This document shows, piece after piece, positions 25,701-39,500 of a DNA stretch of 64,000 bases. The DNA comes from Odiellus spinosus. Its lineage: Eukaryota; Arthropoda; Arachnida; Opiliones; Phalangiidae. The DNA lies in assembly GCA_963920705.1 (NCBI GenBank), contig OY987230.1:18811320-18875319 (forward strand), given 5' to 3'. Both the position numbers and the translations under genes were made by a program. Position 1 is the first letter of the stretch, and the number at the start of each line of letters is the position of its first letter. The notes beneath the pieces were generated by a model, which saw nothing but the letters and a program-made list of their open reading frames with translations, was not told the DNA's origin and did not search any database.

Positions 25701-27494
25701 TAAATATATGATGCTAAGACGCTTATAGAACAATTATGAAATGTAATCACTGTAATGAGATAGAACCGTAATTATATATCTAACCTTTGATACCTTACAC
25801 GGTTGGTTACGCGAATCTCAAACTCAACTAGAGTTCATTTCGAATTTAAATATTATTGCACAATTATTTAGTTTACCTCAAATTTTAATAACGTTTGGTA
25901 TATTTATTAGAATGTCCTCATCTAACAATTTGAAATACCATGGAATACCTAATTCGATCTTAGACCAATTATTTTCCAAAGGGGTCGCAAATTTGTGAAA
26001 CAAAATGATTCGATTAATCGAGGTACTCACCACCCCCTTTTGATTTTTGGGATGACTCTATTGGTTGCCTAGTAAATTAAATTCGTTAAAATTTCTGAGT
26101 ACATTAATAAATCTTCATCTATTCCCCGGTTTTTAAGTACCATCTTCAAAACGAGCGTAGATTTTCAAAGAACCGAAAAACGAGCAAAAATAGCCTTCTT
26201 ATTATAACCATTTACACAAATAATATTACTCATAGGGGTCCTTAAAAGGTTAGATATTTGAAGGAGTAATTAAATTTCATGACCATGGTTAAGAACAAAA
26301 TCTAAACCGGAGGTTACACAATACAATAAAGTTATTTACATCTATCCTAAACAATTTAAACTTGTGTTGCTATTACTCCTTAATAATTTCTCACCACACA
26401 GATATGATTGATTGACTAAACTTTTACTAAACAAACTCTGATTAAAAATACCAACACATTATCTCTTGCGAGTCATTTAATCTTTTACTGGTCTATGATT
26501 ATATATGATTCGATTTATTCTCGCCGTGTAGAATAGTCCAGAAGGAACCTGGCTGTTAATAAGCCAACCTTATTTGCTTGCATATTCTCCGAACATGACG
26601 TTATTTCATTCCCGAGGAGTCTATTAAGGTGTAGAACTCCTAGGTCATTTATTAAGAAGAGCGCTTCTGAGCAATGATGATCTGGAAAGTTCCATTTCTA
26701 CGGTTCGTCCGTTGGTTTAGCGGCAATAAACAGAAAGACAAGTTACATAATAGGGGGTGTGTGTCTACCACGCCTTTCATTCTATTGTTTCTAAATCAAA
26801 AGTTGCAGTTCATAACCCACCTGGGTTGTTACCACGAAGAAAGCTATCGTTAATTTAATGGAGACTTTATTTCTAAGCATTTAAATTACGTGGATGACCA
26901 GGTAGCCTAGTTTTGAACGCGCTGCTAAATTAAGGTGAAATATACTATAGGTTTGCCTCTTTATATACTTGCACTCTTTTAGAGTTAATGGTCATTATGT
27001 ACAGTCATAATCAATTTGAATTTTAGCTCGAATTAAGGTAGGTTTCCCCTTATCTCTAAGGAACCGAATCATGGAGATAAAATGTTTGGATAACTTTGCC
27101 CGTGTTGAAAACTAAAGCAGATTCGAATTATTCCTCAACTTTATATACCTCTGCCGAATTTACCAACTAACTTTATACTTTTAGTTTTGGACAGACTAAA
27201 TAAATGTATAATTCTGGACTATAATACACGAATTCTATGAAATTTCAAAACTGAAATTTAAGTATTTTGTTATTTAAATTAACGTGTAGTTTGTAATTTC
27301 TTACGCTAAACATTCGTTCATAAGTTTAAGTTCATTGGGAACTTTTGAATAGTTGGTGCGGTCACTGAACATATAGACGAAGCCATATTGAAAATCCTTT
27401 TTTTTTACCAGTTCTTATCGATCGAAGTCTGGATAAATGTCCAGAAATATCATATTTCTCTTCGACCCCGGTGCCTGATTTGCCATAGATTCAT

Positions 27495-27532
<38 letters not shown>

Positions 27533-30500
27533 CGTTTTCTTCCCTGGGGCGCTAGAATGTTCCATATATTTTACTGTCATCGAGATTGTTCGAGGCTTTT
27601 ATATCATATAATTTTTCTTGGTTTTTTTTTTGTTCTATTCTCTGTTGGTTCGCGCGTGATGTGGTTGAATGTCCAGGAGCCGGCCAACCTCCTCCCAAGC
27701 CCCAACGATCTTTCCAGCAGTCGGTGCCTCCAATGTCCAAGGGCATGCGATCGACCCCTCCCCCAACTGGACCTCCCCCTTCCATACCTTCCCCGAGATC
27801 CGGACAACCGAGAACTTTAGGTGAGATCGTAGTTCTCGTTTAGTATATACCTTGAAAACGAGCGGGGAAAGTTCATTTATAAAATAATACAAACTCGATA
27901 ACAACGTGACCAATACGTGTTACTCCTTATAAACCTTTTAGCGAGTTAAAACTTGGGACAGGCGGAAGAATTGATTGATTATGGGTAAAAATAAAATAAA
28001 AGAACAAATAGTCTAGGGCTAGATGGGCCATCATGCTTTTGCTCCTAGAACAACAAACATTGTCCTAGACACTCAATAAAAATATATTTCCTGGGAATAT
28101 CTCGAGTCTGAAGGCTCACGGTATAGCATAGGCAAAGCGAGGAAAATGTTTCTCTCTTCTCTCCGCCCCCCCATACAGTAACTATTTTACTGCAGCGAAT
28201 TGGCAATGATGATGGAACGAAATCTGCAAAACGGTTTCCCCTCAATGGACCTAGCTTTTGTTCTTTCATTTTTGTTGGTGGTAATTCCTGGGTAAAATAC
28301 TTTCAAAGACAGTATACGCTTCAGTCCGTCCCAGGGAAAGGCAAAAATTACTAACAGTAAAAGGTTTGTAAGGGGATAATAAATACAATGGTCAATGCAT
28401 GGCCGAGTTCGTTTGAAGGGAAAGACGCCATAGGGTCAAGTGGCCGTAATATTCGTAGTATAGCCCACGGAATTCCTTTTTTTTTTTTTATCATAATTTT
28501 TCTTACAAATTGTTTGGTTCCATTTTGGAGTTACTCACAATTAATTGTAAATTTATCGTACGTGTATATAGAACGACGTCACGAACCCCAAGGGGCGTAT
28601 CGAACGACTCCGGAAAGACCTTACTCGGCTGGTCCCGGTTACCACACTTCGCCGGAAAGACGCTATGAAGTTTCGTATCATTCTTCCCCGGAAAGAAGGA
28701 CGCACGATTCCGGTTACTTATCGTCCCCCGAGAGACGATTGGATCATAACCGACCACCGTTCCCGGGTTACAGTTCTTCGTACGACGACTCTTTTTACAG
28801 CGGGGCGCCGGAAAGAGTGTACGGGACGCGATCAGGCAGCGTCACGCCCATCATAGACGAGGAGGCCAGGTGAGAACCCTTAACATATAGTAGTCATCGT
28901 CAAACACAAGCTCTACCTAGATTTATTCAAAGGCTGCGTTCAATTTATACGCGTTACTCCCTGTTTATGTATTAACCTTATAGTATCCATCGCTGAACGC
29001 AGCCAAAAGTGTTTGGAGGAAACCCTGTAACCTATATTTGGTGGTTACTTAAGGTTAGGTTGCAGAAGACACGGGTCAACTATGTTGATTTACCTTGATA
29101 CAATAATCTTTGGACTTGACCTTGTTGTTGCTAGTAATTTAGTCCACCAGAGTTTTGAGTCACTAAAAGGCCACGATGACGTAAACCCTGGTGGAAGAAG
29201 ACTTCCCTATTTAAGTCGTTAACAGTTGGTGTTATTGTGACGCTAACTTTGACCCTTTTTCTATCTTCCCGATTGAGGCTTCGAGTGGAGTTTATGGAAC
29301 GTCAACTGGCTAGCCTGACTGGATTGGTTCAGAAGGCCTTAGCAGCAGGTATTACCACTCACTCAGTACCTACTACTCCTACGTTTACGACTAACAAACC
29401 GCCCAAACCTTTACCACCACCGCGTTCTAAAACTCCTCGGGAGATAAACGGGCGATCCTCCTTACCCATGATCGGATCACCCTTAAACTCTTCCGCCGCG
29501 ACCACCATCTACGAAGGGGTCGTACTAAGACAATCCAAAAGTTACCCACCCACTCCTATTTAATGATCAATCAGACTGCTTTAGAAATTTAATTCAAAAT
29601 CCTTATTTATCCCTTCTGAAATCAAGATATTCGCGTATTGAGAACATTTTTTTAAATTAATCAGCACACGTATTTTAATTTCAATACTTTGTTAGATTGC
29701 ATTCGTTAATTAACAAAACATAATAGTTCAAACCCTCACGAACAGCATTGATAGCGCAAAGATTTAAAATTTTAAACATCCAAGTTATCGGTTTGAATTT
29801 CGGTGAAGTTTAAAATGAAATGAATTGATTAAAATGAAATTAACTAGAATTAAACTCATTATGATTTAGTGATATCGAAGCCATAAAACTTCTTAGTTGA
29901 TGAGACTGAAGAAGACCTTACGAAAATTTAGTTTAAATGGTAACAGAGAAGGCATATTTTAGGAAAAATATTTTTACTAAAGAGACGATTTTGAGCATGA
30001 TACTAATTAAGTCGTACTGAGGTGAATCTGATTGGTTCGAGACACTGAAATTCAAATCTATCTTGAAATCTTTTCTTGAAATTGAAAAATGATAAACATT
30101 TAGCTTGCTGATTATGAATACAAAACGAATTTAATTTTCATCCAGTATTTATCGAATTCTTACTTTCGAGTTAATTTACACTTTGAACAAATAATCATAC
30201 ACACAATTTCAGTAATATCCACGTATACCTATTCTTACATTAATTATTATCTAATTATACAATTATCTTCGTGTGGTGTAGATGTTATATTAACCTTAAA
30301 AACAATAAACGTTACCGCATGATTTTTGGTTCTTTGGTTTTTCGTTTTGGGAACATTTTTGGGGACTAACTTATCCTAGCATGTTTTCCACATAGGTTTT
30401 TTTTTTTAACTAATAACGCGTGGAAGTAAAGAGAATCAATTGTGATATCTTTAAACCCATGAATTTTAAAATTTAAATTTAGGCCTATTTTTAGTTGTAA

Positions 30501-33500
30501 TTTTTTTGATTCTGATAAATTCTTAAATTTATGGAAATACCAAACAGAATATTTCCAACGAGAAAAAAATTAAAACTACTTTCATTAATCATTAGTTTTA
30601 AAATTGTTTATCAATTCCTCTCAGCTTTCGCGAGTGTTCTTCAACAATGATTCAAAAATTTCGCGGCGAAATTGAAATTTTGAAAAATAAGATTGATTCT
30701 TATTTTAAATTTGGAATTCTTACTTACTGGTTTTATAATTTGAACCTCGTTATATAACTCGTTAATTATCTTCAATCAATGCACAGAATTGTCGAATAAA
30801 ATTGTTAAATACTTAACTAATTAATAATTAAAAATAATTAATTTGGCAACAAGCCAAAAATGGAGTAAAAGTTCACTCGCATCTCGAAAGCTGAGGTTAA
30901 ACGCGACTATATTCTGTTTTATATTTTTATACATTGTTGGATTTAAATTTTTCGAAGAAGATTTATGTTTTATTTGAATTCCTTATTGCCTCGCATCCGT
31001 TTTGGGTTGTTTTACTTTTAATTTGTGGTGTAAAAAATGTCTTCTCTTGTCCACAACTGGTTCCCTCTACTTTCCAGATGACAATTTGTCAGAAGGGAAA
31101 TCTTCCAAATCTTCCTCCAGCACCTCTATCGCAGGTTTGTTACCCAAATATACAGGAGCAATATTATCAAACTTTTTCATATTATATCAAAACCCTCGAA
31201 CAAATCAAAATTCGGCGCTCCCAATCACAATAAAATTGATTTAAATCACGGGGAAATTTGCGCACAAAATACTAATTCGAATCAAAAAAACCTTTTCTTT
31301 ATTTACTAACCTATATTTACACCTTGCATGAATATCCTATTTTGTTGAATTTCAAATTTAAAGATAATTACTAGGTCGTTATTTTAAAGGACATTTCGCG
31401 TGAAAAGTTATCCGTTTTTAAGACCTCAAAATTGATACCAATTACGTTAAAATTGGCCAAAAAGAAACAGTTTGCAAGTTTAGAAAATTATTTTACGTTA
31501 AAATGTTTTAACCAATATCAATTTTAAGCGATTTTTACCTAATTGATCTCAATTAAAGTGATGCTGTCAGCCATTTTTCGTGAAATTAAAATGTACTTTA
31601 GTAGCTTCAATTTGACTTGACCTGAATTGAGTCAGGTTATCAGAAAAATCTATAAGTTATTTAACTTCAAAATTTATTACCAAAATCTGGTAATTATCAT
31701 AGCGCCTATCATGCATTTGATTCTCGCTCTTGCTGGCATGGTGGCACGTGATTGGCTGCTTTCACGTGCTCCAAATTAAGTTTCTTAAAACCTTCCTTAA
31801 TCCATAATTGTAAAATTTTCAATATAGGATTTAAAAATATGAAAAAAACAAAAGCCAAAACTAAAAAGATCATCCAAAGATGGTGATAGCATCATTTAAA
31901 AAGGCGCATCTAAATCTGTGAACAAATACGTGTATTTTACTTATAATACACTGTACGTCATGTCCTTTATTTTACGCCACACAAACCAAAAACATTTACT
32001 TGAAAAATATTTAAAATATATTCAAAACAAAGTAGGCATATATTTTCACTGTTAATTCACGCTATAAATATATTTTACGCAATTTTTAAATATTGGTGTT
32101 TTTTTAAAATATCTTTAAATTTTTTATTTTTACCCAAACTAACTATCGGATTTAACTATCATAATTTTTTTTCTATTTTTCATCCCCAATTAACCAGAGG
32201 ATGGACGGGAAACAGATGCCGAAACTGCCAGACAAAATTTCAAAGGTGCTCAAGTTTTTTTTTAAATACTATAATCCAAACCCTGTTTTCAAAACATTTA
32301 ATTTTTTTTAATTACTATATAATAACCCACTAGATACTTTAATTCAAAATCGGTGGTAATTTCGCTTTAATATCTCGGCGAAACGGAGGTGTTTTAGTGA
32401 CATTAATTCAAATTATAATTATATAAATAGAATGACCAAAAAATATTTCTCACCCGTATCACGAGTATGCTTGGTTGAGTTTTCTAATTTTAATTTCTTT
32501 CGTTTTTCTTATAGTATGTCATCGGACATTGTTTAATTTTAATTTTTCGATTAACTCGGCATGGTTTATTTGAGTGAATATATACGTACGATTATTTGAC
32601 GACACAAATATTTACTGATGATGTTAAAGAAAACACAAAACACACTTTTTTGACTATTTTTGCGATAAAAAAAACCCCAGTTCCTTTTTCATATTCCCAA
32701 AAGATTCTCTCGAAAAATTAATTTTATTTTTAAATTAATTTGATTTTTTTTCTGTAACCTAACGGAAGTAACGTCATACATTTCGTTTTTAATTATAGCC
32801 TACTATTCGCTTTGGAACATCATGAAATCTTAGTTTTTATTAATGAAAATGGCTTTTTTAAAGAGATCCTCCTTGGACATTTTACGTGGCGCTACTAAGC
32901 CTTGGCCCTTTATCAAATTATGTTGATCATGGCCTCGTGGACAAATTATAGTGGTGGACTTCCAACGAAATCTTAATCGCCATAAAATTGGGGAAAGTAG
33001 GTTAGCTGTAGGACGCATTCTAGATGGCAACTGTGGCAAGTAGGAGTAGGAAAGGGAGTAGTTCAGTGTAGGACAAACCTAGAGGGCCTCAGATCGAAGT
33101 AGCTGGTTTTGGCGCCATCACCATCATACTTAAAGGGATACTAGACTAAACTATTTGGAATGTTGACCCCCTGGGAGGGTGTGGGAGCCAATCATGGAGA
33201 TGGTTTCTGTTCTCAAATGAATAAAAAAATCTGGCGTTCACAAGCGTCCTCTAACGGCCCAAACAGTGCCGTCTGTCTATTCTTTATCAATGTAGCAGAC
33301 GCGTACATGATTTTGTTGGCTTGGCTTGATGAGGTGATTTTAGTTAATCTAATGTAACTAGTACCCTGATGAGATAAATCTTTAAAACCTATTGCTCCTT
33401 AATTTCGAAAAACAATATTACGTTACTTCTGTTAAAGAAAGAGGAAAAAAAAGCTGAAGAAAAAACACGCGACAATTAAGAATTGTTCGAAGAAATCGGT

Positions 33501-36500
33501 TAAATTAAAACCAAATTAGAATCGTTAAGCCTTGGCCATTATGGTGGGCTTAAATTTCCTTTGGTCGGAACTAACTCGGGGGTGTCTCTCTATCTGTCTG
33601 TCTCTCTTCCCGCCCGCCCATCTTGCAGAGGAAAAATCAGTGTCTTTTTCTGATGAGACAACCACAGTTGGCTCACCAGTCCAGAAACATCATACTCCGC
33701 AATCCACAGGTGATTTTTTTCCTCTGCTTCCAAAAAAAGTTATTCACTTTTCAGTTCTTCTTTAGATCTCTTTTTATTCGTTATTTGTTTTTAAACTATT
33801 TTGGTTTTAATCATTTTTTTTTTTAATTTTAATTTTTTTTAATTTGGTCACGATTAAAATTCCACGGGAACTATATTATGCCTAACACGCCAAATATTTC
33901 ACACGTTCAAAAACGCACACACCACACGTGCAGTTATATTTTCGTTTTTATTCAAATTTTTTAATCTCCAATTAAGTGGTCGATTTAGTAAAGTAGTATA
34001 TTTCGCAATTTAAATTGAGGAATGTTTTCCGAACTTTAAAGGGAGTAAGAAACGTCATTAAGAGTTATTTCTAATCAATTTCTTATTCTGTAAATTAAAA
34101 GCTTAGTTCTTTAGGAAAGGAAGAAATTATAAAGAAATACTATGATAGTAAAAATAATTAAATATACTGATACTTCATGAATTAATCTAATTAGTTTATT
34201 TTAAATATTAACTTGGATATTAATTTATAACTATCCCACATACAAAGTAGGCTTAGCTAGGATCCAAGTAGAAAAACGACTGGTCCAATGGTTTCTTTAT
34301 GTAGATGTTTTGATTTTCAAGTTATGACATTTTTAGAAATTTTGCTTATAAGTTTGACCTATTTTCGTGAAAAGAAATTATTACAAAATAACTTTTCAGA
34401 CGTCATTCTCCCTTTAAAAGACCTATTCAAGAAGGTCTTATGTAAATTATCGTTTTTATTTAATTGAAGATTCGAATAAAGCTCACTGAGAGTTGGTAAA
34501 ATGTTTTAACATAGAGATATACAATCAGGATTCGTTCGCGCAACTAGGCCATGGCGTTTTAGTTTTTTCACCAGATAAGTTACATGCAGGCTCTATTTTA
34601 TTTAAATATTTATTTCGACTAATATCAGAAGGAAGCTATAGAAGGGAAACACTAGCTAATCTAGGCCATTGTAATACAAGTTTGACCAACCACTGAAAAT
34701 TGCGGGAAAATTAGCAACATGTTAATTCCTCGTTTAGACATAATTCTGACCTTTGTTATGTGCGAGTTTTTTTTTATCAGACTCCAATTACGCAACTAAA
34801 AGCCCTAAACCATTGGCTCCAAAATTACTACACTTTTGCCCGATGTGTTAGACTACTCAAACCCAACTCGAAAGTAGGGTGAATTATCAAAAATAGCCAT
34901 CAACAACTAGGCAACACTAGTGAAATTTGTCAAACACTGACACTGTTATAGCCCTAGTGTATAGGCTGAGGAGCCAATGGTTTTCCACTAATGTCTTCTT
35001 TCTAATATTGTGAATATAATAACCCATCAAATAACGAAGAAGTTACTATCATAATCATCTTTGTTTTGGTTTTAATTAGTTTAACAGCTCTCAATGAGCT
35101 GCGTGAGAATCTGTTCTATAAAACTCAGTTGAACACGTAAAATAATTCTCCAACATTAAATTACAATCCTTCGGAAACATTCCTAATTAAGCGTAGGAAA
35201 AATACGTAATACAAATTTTGAAAACCCCTGAAAGATTTTTGCGTGAAAAATTAAACCAATGAGAGCCCTAAAGTGATAGAAATATTACTTCGAAAAAAAG
35301 AAAAAAACCAATCCACCAATTTCTTCTGTTTTTGATTATTATAGAACGGCCTGCTAAGCCAGCTATCAAGTCTATATCACGTTCTTCGACTTCAGGTACT
35401 AACATCCAAGTCTATAACCTTTTTTGAACTCCATATTTTTCAATAGAAAAAAAAAAAAAAAAAATCTAAATTTAGAAATTATAGATTAGTTTTCAAATTA
35501 CGTACCCAACGCGAAATCTTTTTTGAAAAATCCCTTTTTTTTAATCTTCAAATATTTTTTGACGCGATTTTAAATTATATAACCCTAACTGCAAATTAGG
35601 CCTACAATTTATCCCAAATTTATACCCAAAACCAATTTTTTTCTCTTATTTAAAATACTTTGAAGGATATTTTTTTTTTTAATTACTGCACCGAGATTTT
35701 TAAAATTGGGTCTTGGTGCATTGTTCTTTTTGCATGTTGACTTAAAAAAATGTCTCTGGTCTCGTGCATGATGGTACGTAGAAGGAGACATCGAGAAATC
35801 TACCTCCGCTCAGCACACTATGATTCCAGGTAGTAGTTAAACCTCTATAAGATATTACTATCTAAATATCTTTTATATATATAAATAGCTTCGGAAAGCA
35901 CATTAGCAATAAATTTATGGAATACGCACATTTGTTTTTGTTTAAATTTTTTTTATTCACACGCCTCCGTTTTTTTTAATTTTAAAAATTTTCAATTTTA
36001 ATTTTCCTGGTTTTAGACGCACGTAATGTTTAATTTTTATGATAATTGCAGTATGTGTAGATTCGCCGCTTTATAAACGTAAAGTCGTAATTACACATTA
36101 CCCTTTTTTTTCTTTGTCCCATAGCTTTGGTCGTTTTTAAATATCGCAATTACAATTAGATTAGAGTTAGGCTCAACTAACGTGACTTTCGGATTAGTTA
36201 AGCCTAACTTTCGGACATCGGAATTGAAGTCTTGGCTCTCCTTCTATAGAGCCAATGTATATTTTTAACCGTAGTTAAGTTTGTCTCGAACAATACTTTC
36301 GATGAAGTTTTGGATAGTCTAAAAAACGTTGCCATTCGACAGGGAATGTTTTGTTACGTAGGTCGTAGGTTGTGTTCAGAGAATGGGTACTACCGAAACA
36401 TTTGGTAGGCTACGTAAAACTCTGGTTCGTAGCTGAACGATGAACAGGTTCTTTCGGTTCGTTTTGAATCTTAGAATCAATCACTTTATCGAGAGACTAG

Positions 36501-39500
36501 CTGCAATTTTGCTGGTAAACTAAACGCAATGCTCGACGGTTGGAACACTTCAGCCAGTGTACCCCTATCTTAATAGATAAAGATGAATTACAAATCCTCT
36601 CATTCATAAGCGTCCTCTAACGGCAAACAGTGCAGGCAAAAATAGAAACTATGAAAACCTCGTGAACAGGCAGATGCGCAATTTGTTTTGTTGGTATCTA
36701 CTTTTGCTTAACGAACGTATACACGTACTTGGTTCAAGTTGTATTTGAGTAATCGAACATACCATTATTAGAAACTTGTCACGTGTTCGACGAATTGTAG
36801 AAGGTAACTACACGTATACGTACGCGTTCTTCGCTCGATTTCTCAAACACATTAATTTTAAACCCGTTTGAAATAAAGAAAACAACAAACCTATCGAATG
36901 GCACAATAATGAACATTTTTTATTTTGTTCTTAAAATTTAAGATTGCCGGGCTACTCAATCGTATATTAAATAATTTAATCTTAATTAGAAATAACTTGT
37001 ATTATAGAAAATAATCAAGCATGATCAACTACCAATATTCTCCCGGCTCGATGTCCCAGCATATATCTTAAAATGAATCCATTCTAAGTGGTGTCACGTA
37101 CCCTACTTAAAATGGATGATTATCGTTCCTTAATCCGAACATAGAGGCGATTCGGATTTTATATTTCCTAGCCAATTAATATTAAAAAGTCTTGTTCACA
37201 CTTATTCCCAAAGCGTACATGAACATACAATTCAAAGACACTTCCTGAATGTTTTAATAACTAAGCATAAGTTATTTTTAGTAGCAAAATCAATTCAAAA
37301 TAACTTGATTTTTCCTTTTCACCCTTTCTTTAAAATCTTTACCTTTGACCCCATAATCTTACAAATTGACCTTCCCAAGTGTGAAAGTTTAAAAATATCG
37401 ACCGCAAAACGAACCTAAAAATTCTGGGAACAAATTCGGTTTAATTCTTAACTTTTGGCTAAGAAATATAATTGAAATTATTCTACGCTTTAAGACAACC
37501 GATATTTCGCTTTCGTCTTTCGCTTTTGAAATATTTCTTTTAAATTTTGAACCTTTTAATCCAATCGTCTCTCTGTAATTTCTTATTATTTCTCTTTTAT
37601 TTTTCCAAATTATCCCAATTTGATCGTTAAGATAATTTTTTTTTTTGGTAATGTTTGTAATCGTAACAGAGCGCGAAAACCGTGCTCCTAGTGGTAAACC
37701 GGCGCCTCCGCCTAAACCAGCTTCTTTGAGTAGTAGTTCTACGGAACGATACGCTTCTTCACCTTCTAAAGGTTATTAAATAAACAAAATTAACCTTAAA
37801 AGGAAACTACGAGCTTAATAAAGAAACGGCTTTTGAATTTATTTTCGCTATTTGCTTACAAAGCTATTCGTAATAAAATAATTCCACAATTTTTATTGAT
37901 AAAATTCTGAAGTTGGGTTAGGTTTTAATTGCAGATCTGAAGTACAATTATAACTCCTATTTTCCTTTTAATTACACCAATCAACAAGTATTTTAAAATG
38001 GAAACTTTACACCAAGAAATTATAATCAAATTCATTAAAAATTTCATCAAATAATATTTTAAATTTTTAAATTAAATTTTAAATTGTTTTGGTAGTTTCC
38101 AGTTATAATTTAATAGACACTTATTGGAGAGTTTCTGTTCCTTTAAAACAAATCCGAACGGGCAACGGAATCGGTCTAAATCTTTCCGTTTCTACAGAGC
38201 TTCATCTTAGTCCCGAGCTTTATTCGCAACTGCGTCACCTTAGAAAGCAAACTAAGGATCTACGTTTGGAAGTTCGTAACTTGAGACGGATGGCGCAAGC
38301 TCAGGCTGTTACTGCCCGAGAAACGGTCCGAGATACCTGCTACAAAATTAAGGTACATTGATTCAAAAATTAAAAGTTTCAAATTGTATAATGTGAACTT
38401 AGCTTAGCTGTCTGGCTAAGTTATGTTCAGACTATAGAAATTTTAATTCCGAATGTAAATAGAAAACGGTATAAGTTTTTATCTTAATTGTGACGTAATA
38501 TTTTCTACAGGTTATGTTGGCCTCTATTCAAGGAGGAGAGGATCACAACGTTTGCGCCGAAAGACTTCGAGTTTCCAGAGAAGAAGACTTGTACAGACAG
38601 GACGTCACCAGATTAGAGAAGGACTTGGCGTAAGTTTATAACCTACACGATGTTTCACCTCGGGATTGCCGAATGAAACTGAAAGCTGATTTTACGTTCA
38701 ATCAGGGAACTGGAAAGTCAAGTAGAGGAGTTACGCAGTAACGTCATCAACCGTCGCTGTCGAGTCAACATGAGCGACGTTGAGAGTATGGCGTTGGTTT
38801 TGAGTCGAGCTAGCAAAACGGTAGCCGATCTCAAAGGTATTTGTTCGTACCGTGATCTTAATCGTATATTGAATCGTCTATTTTAGTCCCGCTATATTTA
38901 ATTTTTTTATCAATTCAGCTCGTTTCCCTAGTCTCCAAGAAAGTCTAAAATCAGTTATGGCGGCCGAAATGGAAGTCGTGGTTCGAGAGGAAAAGTATGA
39001 TTGGTTTTCAACATCGCGGACGAAACTCTAGTTAATGTCTAAATAATTTTGTTTCCAGATTCCTAAAAGAGGAACCCGAAAGACTGGAAAACGCTTTGAG
39101 GCGTTGCAAGAAGTTGACGGGAACTTTAGTCACTTTGAAAAGGTAAGCTTTCAATCGATAAATTTCTAAGAGTTTTAGGCTTAGTTTCGTTGTAGAAGGC
39201 GTGCATGGTGAACGTTGCTTTCGGTGTGTTGTAAAATAATAACTAATTTAATCATAATCTAAATTTTTAAGGCCTGTATTCGTTTGAATCGAAAATTTTA
39301 AGTCAATTATCTTACATTATTTACTAAAAATTGTTTGATTACTCTCTCGGTATACGTATCAGGTTGGCGTCAGTTCAAGAACAACGGCACACGACAGGAC
39401 ATCATCCGCCAGAGAAATCTCAGTCGGCTGACGGGCCTCACTCTGACGGTGAAGCTCACAGTGTCCGGGTAAGTCGAAAACAGTTTTATTACGGACGCAA

